A DNA stretch of 64,000 bases. It comes from Cavia porcellus (lineage: Eukaryota; Chordata; Mammalia; Rodentia; Caviidae). Under the pieces are notes generated by a model, which had not been told where the DNA came from, did not search any database, and was given only the letters and a program-made list of their open reading frames with translations. The stretch is from contig NW_026947545.1 of assembly GCF_034190915.1 (NCBI RefSeq), positions 434,001-498,000 on the forward strand. The letters are read 5' to 3'. A program made the translations under genes and the position numbers. Positions 1 to 11,898 of the stretch are shown in pieces; position 1 is the stretch's first letter; the number at the start of each line of letters is the position of its first letter.

Positions 1-97
1 TAGGATGGAGAAAAGCACCGTGGGGTGATCAGCATGTTGAGGTCAGCGAACATGCAGTGGCAATGTAGGATAGGTTTCTGAAAAACATCGCGGGGTG
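1..97. repeat. Partial B cassette at left edge
   Basis: The window opens inside a B1 unit and completes B2 at base 97. Its B2 reads GTGATCAGCATGTTGAGGTC with AGCGAACATG after it, the alpha form of B2 that recurs near 4982, 7964, 13409 and at super-repeat starts further right. Its B1 part is too short to type fully. The array therefore continues to the left of the window. Confidence 0.93.
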
Positions 98-901
98 GTG
101 CGCATTTTATGGGTGTGTGTTACATTACATTCACTAGTAGGAGTGAGAAAAACATCACGGGGTGGTGTGCATTGTATGGGTGTGTGTTACATTACATTCA
201 CTAGTAGGAGTGAGAAAAACATCACCCGGTGGTGCGCATTGTATGGGTGTGTGTTACATTACATTCACTAGTAGGAGTGAGAAAAACATCACGGGGTGGT
301 GCGCATTGTATGGGTGTGTGTTACATTACATTCACTAGTAGGAGTGAATAAAACATCACGGGGTGGTGCGCATTGTATGGGTGTGTGTTACATTACATTC
401 ACTAGTAGGAGTGAGGAAAACATCACGGGGTGGTGCGCATTGTATGGGTGTGTGTTACATTACATTCACTAGTAGGAGTGAGAAAAACATCACGGGGTGG
501 TGCGCATTGTATGGGTGTGTGTTACATTACATTCACTAGTAGGAGTGAGGAAAACATCACGGGGTGGTGCGCATTGTATGGGTGTGTGTTACATTACATT
601 CACTAGTGGGAGAGAGAAAAACATCACAGGGTGGTGCGCATTGTATGGGTGTGTGTTACATTACATTCACTAGTAGGAGTGAGAAAAACATCACGGGGTG
701 GTGCGCATTGTATGGGTGTGTGTTACATTACATTCACTAGTAGGAGTGAGAAAAACATCACGGGGTGGTGCGCATTTTATGGGTGTGTGTTACATTACAT
801 TCACTAGTAGGAGTGAGAAAAACATCACGGGGTGGTGCGCATTGTATTGGTGTGTGTTACATTACATTCACTAGTAGGAGAGAGAAAAACATCACGGGGT
901 G
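98..901. repeat. Run of 12 A monomers
   Basis: The interval is 804 bases, exactly 12 x 67, with no length change in any copy. Most copies are close to the consensus. Local variants include CACCCGG near 225, GAATAAAAC near 347, AGTGAGGAAAAC near 413 and 546, and CACAGGG near 628. The last copies carry AGGAGAGAG in place of AGGAGTGAG. Confidence 0.93.
701..767. repeat. Type A monomer, consensus-like example (67 bp)
   Basis: This copy matches the majority sequence of the A units. In order it has GTGCGCATTGTATGGG, a GT-rich step, the direct repeat TTACATTACATT, the palindrome ACTAGT, AGGAGTGAG, and the shared tail GAAAAACATCACGGGGTG. Composition by count is 18 A, 19 T, 9 C and 21 G: 45 percent GC with a strong excess of G over C on this strand. 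Two CpG-bearing places (CACGG and GCGC) are the commonest variable sites among copies. ACTAGT is a SpeI site and GCGC an HhaI site, so both enzymes should cut most copies. Unit boundaries are chosen after the shared tail; the true evolutionary boundary is arbitrary. Confidence 0.97.
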
Positions 902-3030
902 GTGGGAATCGGAGGGTCTGAATTAGGATAGGCAGTGAGTGGCAATGTAGGATGGAGAAAAGCACCGCGGGGTGGTCACCATTGGGAGGTCAGGGAACAT
1001 GCAGTGGCAATGTAGGATAGGTTTCTGAAAAACATAGCGGGGCGGTGCGCATTGTATGGGTGTGTGTTACATTACATTCACTAGTAGGAGTGAGAAAAAC
1101 ATCACGGGGTGATGCGCATTGAATGGGTGTGTGTTACATTACATTCACTAGTAGGAGTGAGAAAAACATCACGGGGTGGTGCGCATTGTATGGGTGTGTG
1201 TTACATTATATTCACTAGTAGGAGTGAGAAAAACATCACGGGGTGGTGCGCATTGTATGGGTGTGTGTTACATTACATTCACTAGTGGGAGTGAGAAAAA
1301 CATCACGGGATGGTGCGCATTGTATGGGTGTGTGTTACACTACATTCAATAGTAGGAGTGAGAAAAACATCACGGGGTGGTGTGAATCGGAGGGTCTGAA
1401 TTAGGATAGGCAGTGAGTGGCAATGTAGGATGGAGATAAGCACCGCGGGGTCGTCAGCATGGGGAGGTCAGTGAACATGCAGTGGCAATGTAGGATAGGT
1501 TTCTGAAAAACATCTCAGGGTGGTGCGCATTGTATGGGTGTGTGTTACATTACATTCACTAGTAGGAGTGAGAAAAACATCACGGGGTGGTGCACATTGT
1601 ATGGGTGTGTGTTACATTACATTCACTAGTAGGAGTGAGAAAAACATCACGTGGTGGTGCGCATTGTATGGGTGTGTGTTACATTACATTCACTAGTAGG
1701 AGTGAGAAAAACATCACGGGGTGGTGCGCATTGTAATGGTGGGTGTTACATTACATTCCCTAGTAGGAGTGAGAAAAAAATCACGGGGTGGTGCGCATTG
1801 TATGGGTGTGTGTTACATTACATTCACTAGTAGGCGTGAGAAAAACATCACGGGGTGGTGCGCATTGTATGGGTGTGTGTTACATTACATTCACTAGTCG
1901 GAGTGAGAAAAACATCACGGGGTGGTGTGCATTTGATGGGCGCGTGTTACATTACATTCACTAGTAGGAGTGAGAAAAACGTCATGGGGTGGTGCGCATT
2001 GTATGGGTGTGTGTTACATTACATTCACTAGTAGGAGAGAGAAAAACATCACGGGGAGGTGGGAATAGGAGGGTCTGAATTAGGAGAGGCAGTGAGTGGC
2101 AATGTAGGATGGAGAAAAGCACCGCGGGGTGGTCAGCATTGGGAGGTCAGGGAACATGCAGTGGCAATGTAGGATAGGTTTCTGAAAAACATCGCGGAGT
2201 GGTGCGCATTTTATGGGTGTGTGTTACATTACATTCACTAGTAGGAGTGAGAAAAACATCACGGGGTGATGCGCATTGTATGGGTGTGTGTTACATTACA
2301 TTCACTAGTAGGAGTGAGAAAAACATCACGGGGTGGTGCGTATTGTATGGGTGTGTGTTACATTACATTCACTAGTAGGAGTGAGAAAAACATCACGGGG
2401 TGATGCGCATTGTATGGGTGTGTGTTACATTACATTCACTAGTAGGAGTGAGAAAAACATCACGGGGTGGTGCGCATTGTATGGGTGTGTGTTACATTAC
2501 ATTCACTAGTAGGAGTGAGAAAAACATCACGGGGTGGTGCGCATTGTATGGGTGTGTGTTACATTACATTCACTAGTAGGAGTGAGAAAAACATCACGGG
2601 GTGGTGCGCATTGTATGGGTGTGTGTTACATTACATTCACTAGTAGGAGTGAGAAAAACATCACGGGGTGGTGCGCATTGTATGGGTGTGTGTTACATTA
2701 CATTCACTAGTAGGAGTGAGAAAAATATCACGGGGTGGTGTGAATTGGAGGGTCTGAATTAGGATAGGCAGTGAGTGGCAATGTAGGATGGAGAAAAGCA
2801 CCACGGGGTGGTCAGCATGGGGAGGTCAAGGAACATGCAGTGGCAATGTAGGATAGGTTTCTGAAAAACATCGCGGGGTGGTGCGCATTGTATGGGTGTG
2901 TGTTACATTACATTCACTAGTAGGAGTGAGAAAAACATCACGGGGTGGTGCGCATTGTAAGGGTGTGTGTTACATTACATTCACTAGTAGGAGTGAGAAA
3001 AACATCACGGGGTGGTGCGCATTGTATGGG
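902..3030. repeat. Cassettes with 5, 8, 8 and 6 A units
   Basis: B cassettes start at 902, 1380, 2059 and 2738, separated by 5, 8 and 8 A units and then 6 before the cassette at 3282. The B1 starts here are mostly of the GTGGGAATC or GTGTGAATC form and the B2 units are standard. A-unit variants include ACTACATTCAATAG near 1339, TGTAATGGTGGG near 1733 and TTTGATGGGCGCGTG near 1933. No gene is visible. Confidence 0.9.
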
Positions 3031-5743
3031 TGTGTTTTACATTACATTCACTAGTAGGAGTGAGAAAAACATCACGGGGTGGTGCGCATTGTATGGGTGT
3101 GTGTTACATTACATTCACTAGTAGGATTGAGAAAAACATCACGGGGTGGTGCGCATTGTATGGGTGTGTGTTACATTACATTCATAGTAGGAGTGAGAAA
3201 AACATCACGGGGTGGTGCGCATTGTATGGGTGTGTGTTACATTACATTAACTAGTAGGAGTGAGAAAATCATCATGGGGTGGTGGGAATCGGAGGGTCTG
3301 AATTAGGATAGGCAGTGAGTGGCAATGTAGGATGGAGAAAAGCACCACGCGGTGGTCAGCATGAGGAGGTCAGGGAACATGCAGTGGCAATGTAGGATAG
3401 GTTTCTGAAAAGCATCGCGGGGTCGTGCGCATTGTATGGGTGTGTGTTACATTACATTCACTAGTAGGAGTGAGAAAAACATCACGGGGTGGTGCGCATT
3501 GTATGGGTGTGTGTTACATTACATTCACTAGTAGGAGTGAGAAAAACATCACGGTGTGGTGTGAATCGGAGGGTATGAATTAGGATAGGCAGTGAGTGGC
3601 AATGTAGGATGGAGAAAAGCACCGCGGGGTGGTCAGCATGGGGATTTAAGGGAACATGCAGTGGCAATGTAGGATAGGTTTCTGAAAAACATCGTGGGGT
3701 GGTGCGCATTGTATGGGTGTGTGTTACATTACATTCACTAGTAGGAGTGAGAAAAACATCACGTGTGATGCGCATTGTATTGGTGAGTGTTACATTACAT
3801 TCACTAGTAGGAGTGAGAAAAACATCACGGGATGGTGCGCATTGTATGGGTGTGTGTTACATTACATTCACTAGTAGGAGTGAGAAAAACATCACGGGGT
3901 GGTGTGCGTTGTATGGGTGTGTGTTACATTACATTCATTAGTAGGAGTGAGAAAAACATCATGGGGTGGTGCTCATTGTATGGGTGTGTGTTACATTACA
4001 TTCACTAGTAGGAGTGAGAAAAACATCACGGGGTGGTGCGCATTGTATGGGTGTGTGTTACATGACATTCACTAGTAGGAGTGAGAAAAACATCACGGGG
4101 TGGTGCGCATTGTATGGCTGTATGTTACATTACATTCACTAGTAGGAGTGAGAAAAACATCACAGGGTGGTGCGCACTGTATGGGTGTGTGTTACATTAC
4201 ATTCACTAGTACGAGTGAGGAACACATCACGGGGTGGTGCGCATTGTATGGGTGTGTGTTACATTACATTCACTAGTAGGAGTGAGAAAAACATCACGGT
4301 GTGGTGTGAATCGGAGGGTCTGAATTAGGATAGGCAGTGAGTGGCAATGTAGGATGGAGAAAAGCACCGCGGGTGGTCAGCATGGGGAGGTCAGGGAACA
4401 TGCATTGGCAATGTAGGATAGGTTTCTGAAAAAATTCGCGGGGAGGTGCACATTGTATGGGTGTGTGTTACATTACATTCACTAGTAGGAGTGTGAAAAA
4501 CATGACGGGCTGGTGCGCATTGTATGGGTGTGTGTTACATTACATTCACTAGTAGGAGTGAGAAAAACATCACGGGGTGGTGCGCATTGTATGGGTGTGT
4601 GTTACATTACATTCACTAGTAGGCATGAGAAAAACATCACGGGGTGGTGCGCATTGTATGGGTGTGTGTTACATTACATTCACTAGTAGGAGTGTGAAAA
4701 ACATGACGGGGTGGTGCGCATTGTATGGGTGTGTGTTACATGACATTCACTAGTAGGAGTGAGAAAAACATCACGGGGTGGTGCGCATTGTATGGCTGTA
4801 TGTTACATTACATTCACTAGTAGGAGTGAGAAAAACATCACAGGGTGGTGCGCACTGTATGGGTGTGTGTTACATTACATTCACTAGTACGAGTGAGGAA
4901 CACATCACGGGGTGGTGCGCATTGTATGGGTGTGTGTTACATTACATTCACTAGTAGGAGTGAGAAAAACATCACGGTGTGGTGGGAATCGGAGGGTCTG
5001 AATTAGAATAGGCAGTGAGTGGCAACGTAGGATGGAGAAAAGCACCGCGGGGTGATCAGCATGTTGAGGTCAGCGAACATGCAATGGCAATTTAGGATAG
5101 GTTTCTGAAAAACATCGCGGGGTGGTGCGCATTGTATGGGTGTGTGTTACATTACATTCACTAGTAGGAGTGAGAAAAACATCACGGGGTTGTGCGCATT
5201 GTATGGGTGTGTGTTACATTACATTCACTAGTAGGAGTGAGAAAAACATCACAGGGTGGTGCGCATTATATGGGTGTGTGTTACATTACATTCACTAGTA
5301 GGAGTGAGAAAAACATCACGGGGTGGTGTGCATTGTATGGGTGTGTGTTACATTACATTCATTAGTAGGAGTGAGAAAAACATCACGGGGTGGTGCGCAT
5401 TGTATGGGTGTGTGTTACATTACATTCACGAGTAGGAGTGAGAAAAACATCACGGGGTGGTGCGCATTGTATGGGTGGGTGTTACATTACATTCACTAGT
5501 AGGAGTGAGAAAATTATCACGGGGTGGTGCGCATTGTATGGGTGTGTGTTACATTACATTCACTAGTAGGCGTGAGAAAAACATCACAGGGTGGTGCGCA
5601 TTGTATGGGTGTGTGTTACATTACATTCACTAGTAGGAGTGAGAAAATCATCACTGGGTGGTGCGCATTGTATGGGTGTGTGTTACATTACATTCACTAG
5701 TAGGAGTGAGAAAAACATCACGGGGTGGTGCGCATTGTATGGG
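3031..5743. repeat. 2.7-kb duplicated block, copy 1
   Basis: B cassettes start at 3282, 3559, 4304 and 4982, with A counts of 2, 9, 8 and 13. Rare markers recur in order in the block at 5744-8658: TGTGTTTTAC (3031 and 5744), CATCATGGGG with ATTAACTAG, TCTGAAAAGCATCGC, GGGTATGAATTAGG, and the frame-changing unit CACGTGTGATGCGC with GTATTGGTGAGTG. Marker spacing is 2,713-2,714 bases at the left and 2,982 further right, because the third A run holds 9 units here and 13 in copy 2. The last four A units before 4304 match those before 4982 instead. Confidence 0.88.
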
Positions 5744-8658
5744 TGTGTTTTACATTACATTCACTAGTAGGAGTGAGAAAAACATCACGGGGTGGTGCGC
5801 ATTGTATGGGTGTGTGTTACATTACATTCACTAGTAGGATTGAGAAAAACATCACGGGGTGGTGCGCATTGTATGGGTGTGTGTTACATTACATTCACTA
5901 GTAGGAGTGAGAAAAACATCACGGCGTGGTGCGCATTGTATGGGTGTGTGTTACATTACATTAACTAGTAGGAGTGAGAAAATCATCATGGGGTGGTGGG
6001 AATCGGAGGGTCTGAATTAGGATAGGCAGTGAGTGGCAATGTAGGATGGAGAAAAGCACCACGGGGTGGTCAGCATGAGGAGGTCAGGGAACATGCAGTG
6101 GCAATGTAGGATAGGTTTCTGAAAAGCATCGCGGGGTCGTGCGCATTGTATGGGTGTGTGTTACATTACATTCACTAGTAGGAGTGAGAAAAACATCACG
6201 GGGTGGTGCGCATTGTATGGGTGTGTGTTACATTACATTCACTAGTAGGAGTGAGAAAAACATCACGGTGTGGTGTGAATCGGAGGGTATGAATTAGGAT
6301 AGGCAGTGAGTGGCAATGTAGGATGGAGAAAAGCACCGCGGGGTGGTCAGCATGGGGAGTTAAGGGAACATGCAGTGGCAATGTAGGATAGGTTTCTGAA
6401 AAACATCGTGGGGTGGTGCGCATTGTATGGGTGTGTGTTACATTACATTCACTAGTAGGAGTGAGAAAAACATCACGTGTGATGCGCATTGTATTGGTGA
6501 GTGTTACATTACATTCACTAGTAGGAGTGAGAAAAACATCACGGGATGGTGCGCATTGTATGGGTGTGTGTTACATTACATTCACTAGTAGGAGTGAGAA
6601 AAACATCACGGGGTGGTGTGCGTTGTATGGGTGTGTGTTACATTACATTCATTAGTAGGAGTGAGAAAAACATCATGGGGTGGTGCTCATTGTATGGGTG
6701 TGTGTTACATTACATTCACTAGTAGGAGTGAGAAAAACATCACGGGGTGGTGCGCATTGTATGGGTGTGTGTTAAATTACATTCACTAGTAGGAGTGAGA
6801 AAAACATAACGGGGTGGTGCGCATTGTATGGGTGTGTGTTACATTACATTCACTAGTAGGAGTGAGAAAAACATCACGGGGTGGTGCGCATTGTATGGGT
6901 GTGTGTTACATTACATTCACTAGTAGGAGTGTGAAAAACATGACGGGGTGGTGCGCATTGTATGGGTGTGTGTTACATTACATTCACTAGTAGGAGTGAG
7001 AAAAACATCACGGGGTGGTGCGCATTGTATGGCTGTGTGTTACATTACATTCACTAGTAGGAGTGAGAAAAACATCACGGGGTGGTGCGCACTGTATGGG
7101 TGTGTGTTACATTACATTCACTAGTAGGAGTGAGTAACACATCACGGGGTGGGGCGCATTGTATGGGTGTGTGTTACATTACATTCACTAGTAGGAAGGA
7201 GAAAAACATCACGGGGTGGTGCGCATTGTATGGGTGAGTGTTACATTACATTCACTAGTAGGAGTGAGAAAAACATCACGGGGTGGTGTGAATCGGAGGG
7301 TCTGAATTAGGATAGGCAGTGAGTGGCAATGTAGGATGGAGAAAAGCACCGCGGGTGGTCAGCATGGGGAGGTCAGGGAACATGCAGTGGCAATGTAGGA
7401 TAGGTTTCTGAAAAACATCGCGGGGAGGTGCACATTGTATGGGTGTGTGTTACATTACATTCACTAGTAGGAGTGTGAAAAACATGTCGGGCTGGTGCGC
7501 ATTGTATGGGTGTGTGTTACATTACATTCACTAGTAGGAGTGAGAAAAACATCACGGGGTGGTGCGCATTGTATGGGTGTGTGTTACATTACATTCACTA
7601 GTAGGCATGAGAAAAACATCACGGGGTGGTGCGCATTGTATGGGTGTGTGTTACATTACATTCACTAGTAGGAGTGTGAAAAACATGACGGGGTGGTGCG
7701 CATTGTATGGGTGTGTGTTACATGACATTCACTAGTAGGAGTGAGAAAAACATCACGGGGTGGTGCGCATTGTATGGCTGTATGTTACATTACATTCACT
7801 AGTAGGAGTGAGAAAAACATCACAGGGTGGTGCGCACTGTATGGGTGTGTGTTACATTACATTCACTAGTACGAGTGAGGAACACATCACGGGGTGGTGC
7901 GCATTGTATGGGTGTGTGTTACATTACATTCACTAGTAGGAGTGAGAAAAACATCACGGTGTGGTGGGAATCGGAGGGTCTGAATTAGAATAGGCAGTGA
8001 GTGGCAACGTAGGATGGAGAAAAGCACCGCGGGGTGATCAGCATGTTGAGGTCAGCGAACATGCAATGGCAATTTAGGATAGGTTTCTGAAAAACATCGC
8101 GGGGTGGTGCGCATTGTATGGGTGTGTGTTATATTACATTCACTAGTAGGAGTGAGAAAAACATCACGGGGTTGTGCGCATTGTATGGGTGTGTGTTACA
8201 TTACATTCACTAGTAGGAGTGAGAAAAACATCACAGGGTGGTGCGCATTGTATGGGTGTGTGTTACATTACATTCACTAGTAGGAGTGAGAAAAACATCA
8301 CGGGGTGGTGTGCATTGTATGGGTGTGTGTTACATTACATTCATTAGTAGGAGTGAGAAAAACATCACGGGGTGGTGCGCATTGTATGGGTGTGTGTTAC
8401 ATTACATTCACGAGTAGGAGTGAGAAAAACATCACGGGGTGGTGCGCATTGTATGGGTGTGTGTTACATTACATTCACTAGTAGGCGTGAGAAAAACATC
8501 ACAGGGTGGTGCGCATTGTATGGGTGTGTGTTACATTACATTCACTAGTAGGAGTGAAAAAATCATCACTGGGTGGTGCGCATTGTATGGGTGTGTGTTA
8601 CATTACATTCACTAGTAGGAGTGAGAAAAACATCACGGGGTGGTGCGCATTGTATGGG
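5744..8658. repeat. 2.9-kb duplicated block, copy 2
   Basis: B cassettes start at 5996, 6273, 7286 and 7964, with A counts of 2, 13, 8 and 12. It carries the same ordered rare variants as 3031-5743. Compared with copy 1 it has four more A units between 6273 and 7286 and lacks one A unit, the one with GGGTGGGTG and AAAATTATC near 5475-5515. A partial third copy starts at 8659 (TGTGTTTTAC again), spaced 2,915 bases, and runs to about 9040 before the pattern changes. Confidence 0.88.
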
Positions 8659-11028
8659 TGTGTTTTACATTACATTCACTAGTAGGAGTGAGAAAAACAT
8701 CACGGGGTGGTGCGCATTGTATGGGTGTGTGTTACATTACATTCACTAGTAGGATTGAGAAAAACATCACGGGGTGGTGCGCATTGTATGGGTGTGTGTT
8801 ACATTACATTCACTAGTAGGAGTGAGAAAAACATCACGGCGTGGTGCGCATTGTATGGGTGTGTGTTACATTACATTAACTAGTAGGAGTGAGAAAATCA
8901 TCATGGGGTGGTGGGAATCGGAGGGTCTGAATTAGGATAGGCAGTGAGTGGCAATGTAGGATGGAGAAAAGCACCACGGGGTGGTCAGCATGAGGAGGTC
9001 AGGGAACATGCAGTGGCAATGTAGGATAGGTTTCTGAAAAACATCATGGGGTGGTGCGCATTGTATGGGTGTGTGTTACATTACATTCACTAGTAGGAGT
9101 GAGAAAAACATCACGGCGTGGTGCGCATTGTATGGGTGTGTGTTACATTACATTCACTAGTAGGAGTGAGAAAAACATCACGGGGTGGTGCGCATTGTAT
9201 GGGTGTGTGTTACATTACATTCACTAGTAGGAGTGAGAAAAACATCACGGGGTGGTGTGAATCGGAGGGTCTGAATTAGGATAGGCAGTGAGTTGCAATG
9301 TAGGATGGAGAAAAGCACCGCAGGGTGGTCAGCATGGGGAGGTCAGGGAACATGCAGTGGCAATGTGGAATAGGTTTCTGAAAAACATCGTGGGGTGGTG
9401 CGCATTGTATGGGTGTGTGTTACATTACATTCACTAGTAGGAGTGAGAAAAACATCACGTGTGATGCGCATTGTATTGGTGAGTGTTACATTACATTCAC
9501 TAGTAGGAGTGAGAAAAACATCACGGGATGGTGCACATTGTATGGGTGTGTGTTACATTACATTCACTAGTAGGAGTGAGAAAAACATCACGGGGTGGTG
9601 GGAATCGGAGGGTCTGAATTAGGATAGGCAGTGAGTGGCAATGTAGGATGGAGAAAAGCACCACGGGGTGGTCAGCATGAGGAGGTCAGGGAACATGCAG
9701 TGGCAATGTAGGATAGGTTTCTGAAAAGCATCGCAGGGTCATGCGCATTGTATGGGTGTGTGTTACATTACATTCACTAGTAGAAGTGAGAAAAACATCA
9801 CGGGTTGATGCAATTGTATGGGTGTGTGTTACATTACATTCACTAGTAGGAGTGAGAAAAACATCACGGGGTGGTGCGCATTTTATGGGTGTGTGTTACA
9901 TTACATTCACTAGTAGGAGTGAGAAAAACATCACGGCGTGGTGCGCATTGTATGGGTGTGTGTTACATTACATTCACTAGTAGGAGTGAGAAAAACATCA
10001 CGGGGTGGTGCGCATTGTATGGGTGTGTGTTACATTACATTCACTAGTAGGAGTGAGAAAAACATCACGGGGTGGTGTGAATCGGAGGGTCTGAATTAGG
10101 ATAGGCAGTGAGTGGCAATGTAGGATGGAGAAAAGCACCGCAGGGTGGTCAGCATGGGGATGTCAGGGAACATGCAGTGGCAATGTAGGATAAGTTTCTG
10201 AAAAACATCGTGGGGTGGTGCGCATTGTATGGGTGTGTGTTACATTACATTCACTAGTAGGAGTGAGAAAAACATCACGTGTGATGCGCATTGTATTGGT
10301 GAGTGTTACATTACATTCACTAGTACCAGTGAGAAAAACATCACGGGATGGTGCGCATTGTATGGGTGTGTGTTACATTACATTCACTAGTAGGAGTGAG
10401 AAAAACATCACGTGTGATGCGCATTGTATTGGTGAGTGTTACATTACATTCACTAGTAGGCGTGAGAAAAACATCACGTGGTGGTGCGCATTGTATGGGT
10501 GTGTGTTACATTACATTCACTAGTAGGAGTGTGAAAAACATGACGGGGTGGTGCGCATTGTATGGGTGTGTGTTACATTACATTCACTAGTAGGAGTGAG
10601 AAAAACATCACGGGGTGGTGCGCATTGTATGGCTGTGTGTTACATTACATTCACTAGTAGGAGTGAGAAAAACATCACGGGGTGGTGCGCACTGTATGGG
10701 TGTGTGTTACATTACATTCACTAGTAGGAGTGAGGAACACATCACGGGGTGGTGCACATTGTATGGGGGTGTGTTACATTACATTCACTAGTAGGAAGGA
10801 GAAAAACATCACGGGGTTGTGCGCATTGTATGGGTGTGTGTTACATTACATTCACTAGTAGGAGTGAGAAAAACATCACGGTGTGGTGGGAATCGGAGGG
10901 TCTGAATTAGGATAGGCAGTGAGTGGCAATGTAGGATGGAGAAAAGCACCGCGGGTGGTCAGTATGGGGAGGTAAGGGAACATGCAGTGGCAATGTAGGA
11001 TAGGTTTCTGAAAAACATCGCGGGGTGG
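8659..11028. repeat. Partial third copy plus mosaic cassettes
   Basis: B cassettes start at 8911, 9255, 9598, 10075 and 10886, with A counts of 3, 3, 5, 10 and 13. The first 380 bases continue the 2.7/2.9-kb repeat. The marker unit CACGTGTGATGCGC then appears near 9460, 10280 and 10410, twice within one run, suggesting a short internal duplication around 10215-10480. The TCTGAAAAGCATCGC marker appears once more near 9720, out of its earlier order, which indicates mosaic joining of older blocks. Confidence 0.83.
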
Positions 11029-11898
11029 TGCGCATTGTATGGGTGTGTGTTACATTACATTCACTAGTAGGAGTGAGAAAAACATCACGGGGTGGTGCGC
11101 ATTGTATGGGTGTGTGTTACATTACATTCACTAGTAGGAGTGAGAAAAACATCACAGGGTGGTGTGCATTGTATGGGTGTGTGTTACATTACATTCACTA
11201 GTAGGAGTGAGAAAAACATCACGGGGTGGTGTGCATTGTATGGGTGTGTGTTACATTACATTCATTAGTAGGAGTGAGAAAAACATCACGGGGTGGTGCG
11301 CATTGTATGGGTGTGTGTTACATTACATTCACGAGTAGGAGTGAGAAAAACATCACGGGGTGGTGCGCATTGTATGGGTGGGTGTTACATTACATTCACT
11401 AGTAGGAGTGAAAAAATCATCACGCGGTGGTGCGCATTGTATGGGTGTGTGTTACATTACATTCACTAGTAGGCATGCAAAAAACATCACGGGGTGGTGC
11501 GCATTGTATGGGTGTGTGTTACATTACATTCACTAGTAGGAGTGTGAAAAACATGACGGGGTGGTGCGCATTGTATGGGTGTGTGTTACATTACATTCAC
11601 TAGTAGGAGTGAGAAAAACATCACGGGGTGGTGCGCATTGTATGGGTGTGTGTTACATTACATTCACTAGTAGGAGTGAGAAAAACATCACGTGGTGGTG
11701 CGCATTTTATGGGTGTGTGTTACATTACATTCACTAGTAGGAGTGAGAAAAACATCACTGGGTGGTGCGCATTGTATGGGTGTGTGTTACATTACATTCA
11801 CTAGTAGGAGTGAGAAAAACATCACGGGGTGGTGCACATTGTATGGGTGTTTGTTACATTACGTTCACTAGTAGGAGTGAGAAAAACATCACGGGGTG
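11029..11898. repeat. Run of 13 A monomers
   Basis: This run lies between cassettes at 10886 and 11899. Its early units carry the same ordered variants as the 13-unit run at 5125-5995: CACAGGG, GTGTGCATTG, ATTCATTAGTAGG, ATTCACGAGTAGG and GGGTGGGTG. It also holds the AGGCATG unit followed by GAGTGTGAAAAACATGACG, a diagnostic pair seen elsewhere. It is a diverged copy of the earlier long run. No A run in the window exceeds 13 units. Confidence 0.88.

Noticed and set aside
3012..3941. Plus-strand open frames of 75-102 codons starting MVRIVWVC
   Set aside because: They read the 67-bp monomer successively in its three frames and end at the TAG of ACTAGTAG. The frame shifts with each unit, copies differ by frameshifts, and no promoter, splice or codon-bias signal supports translation.
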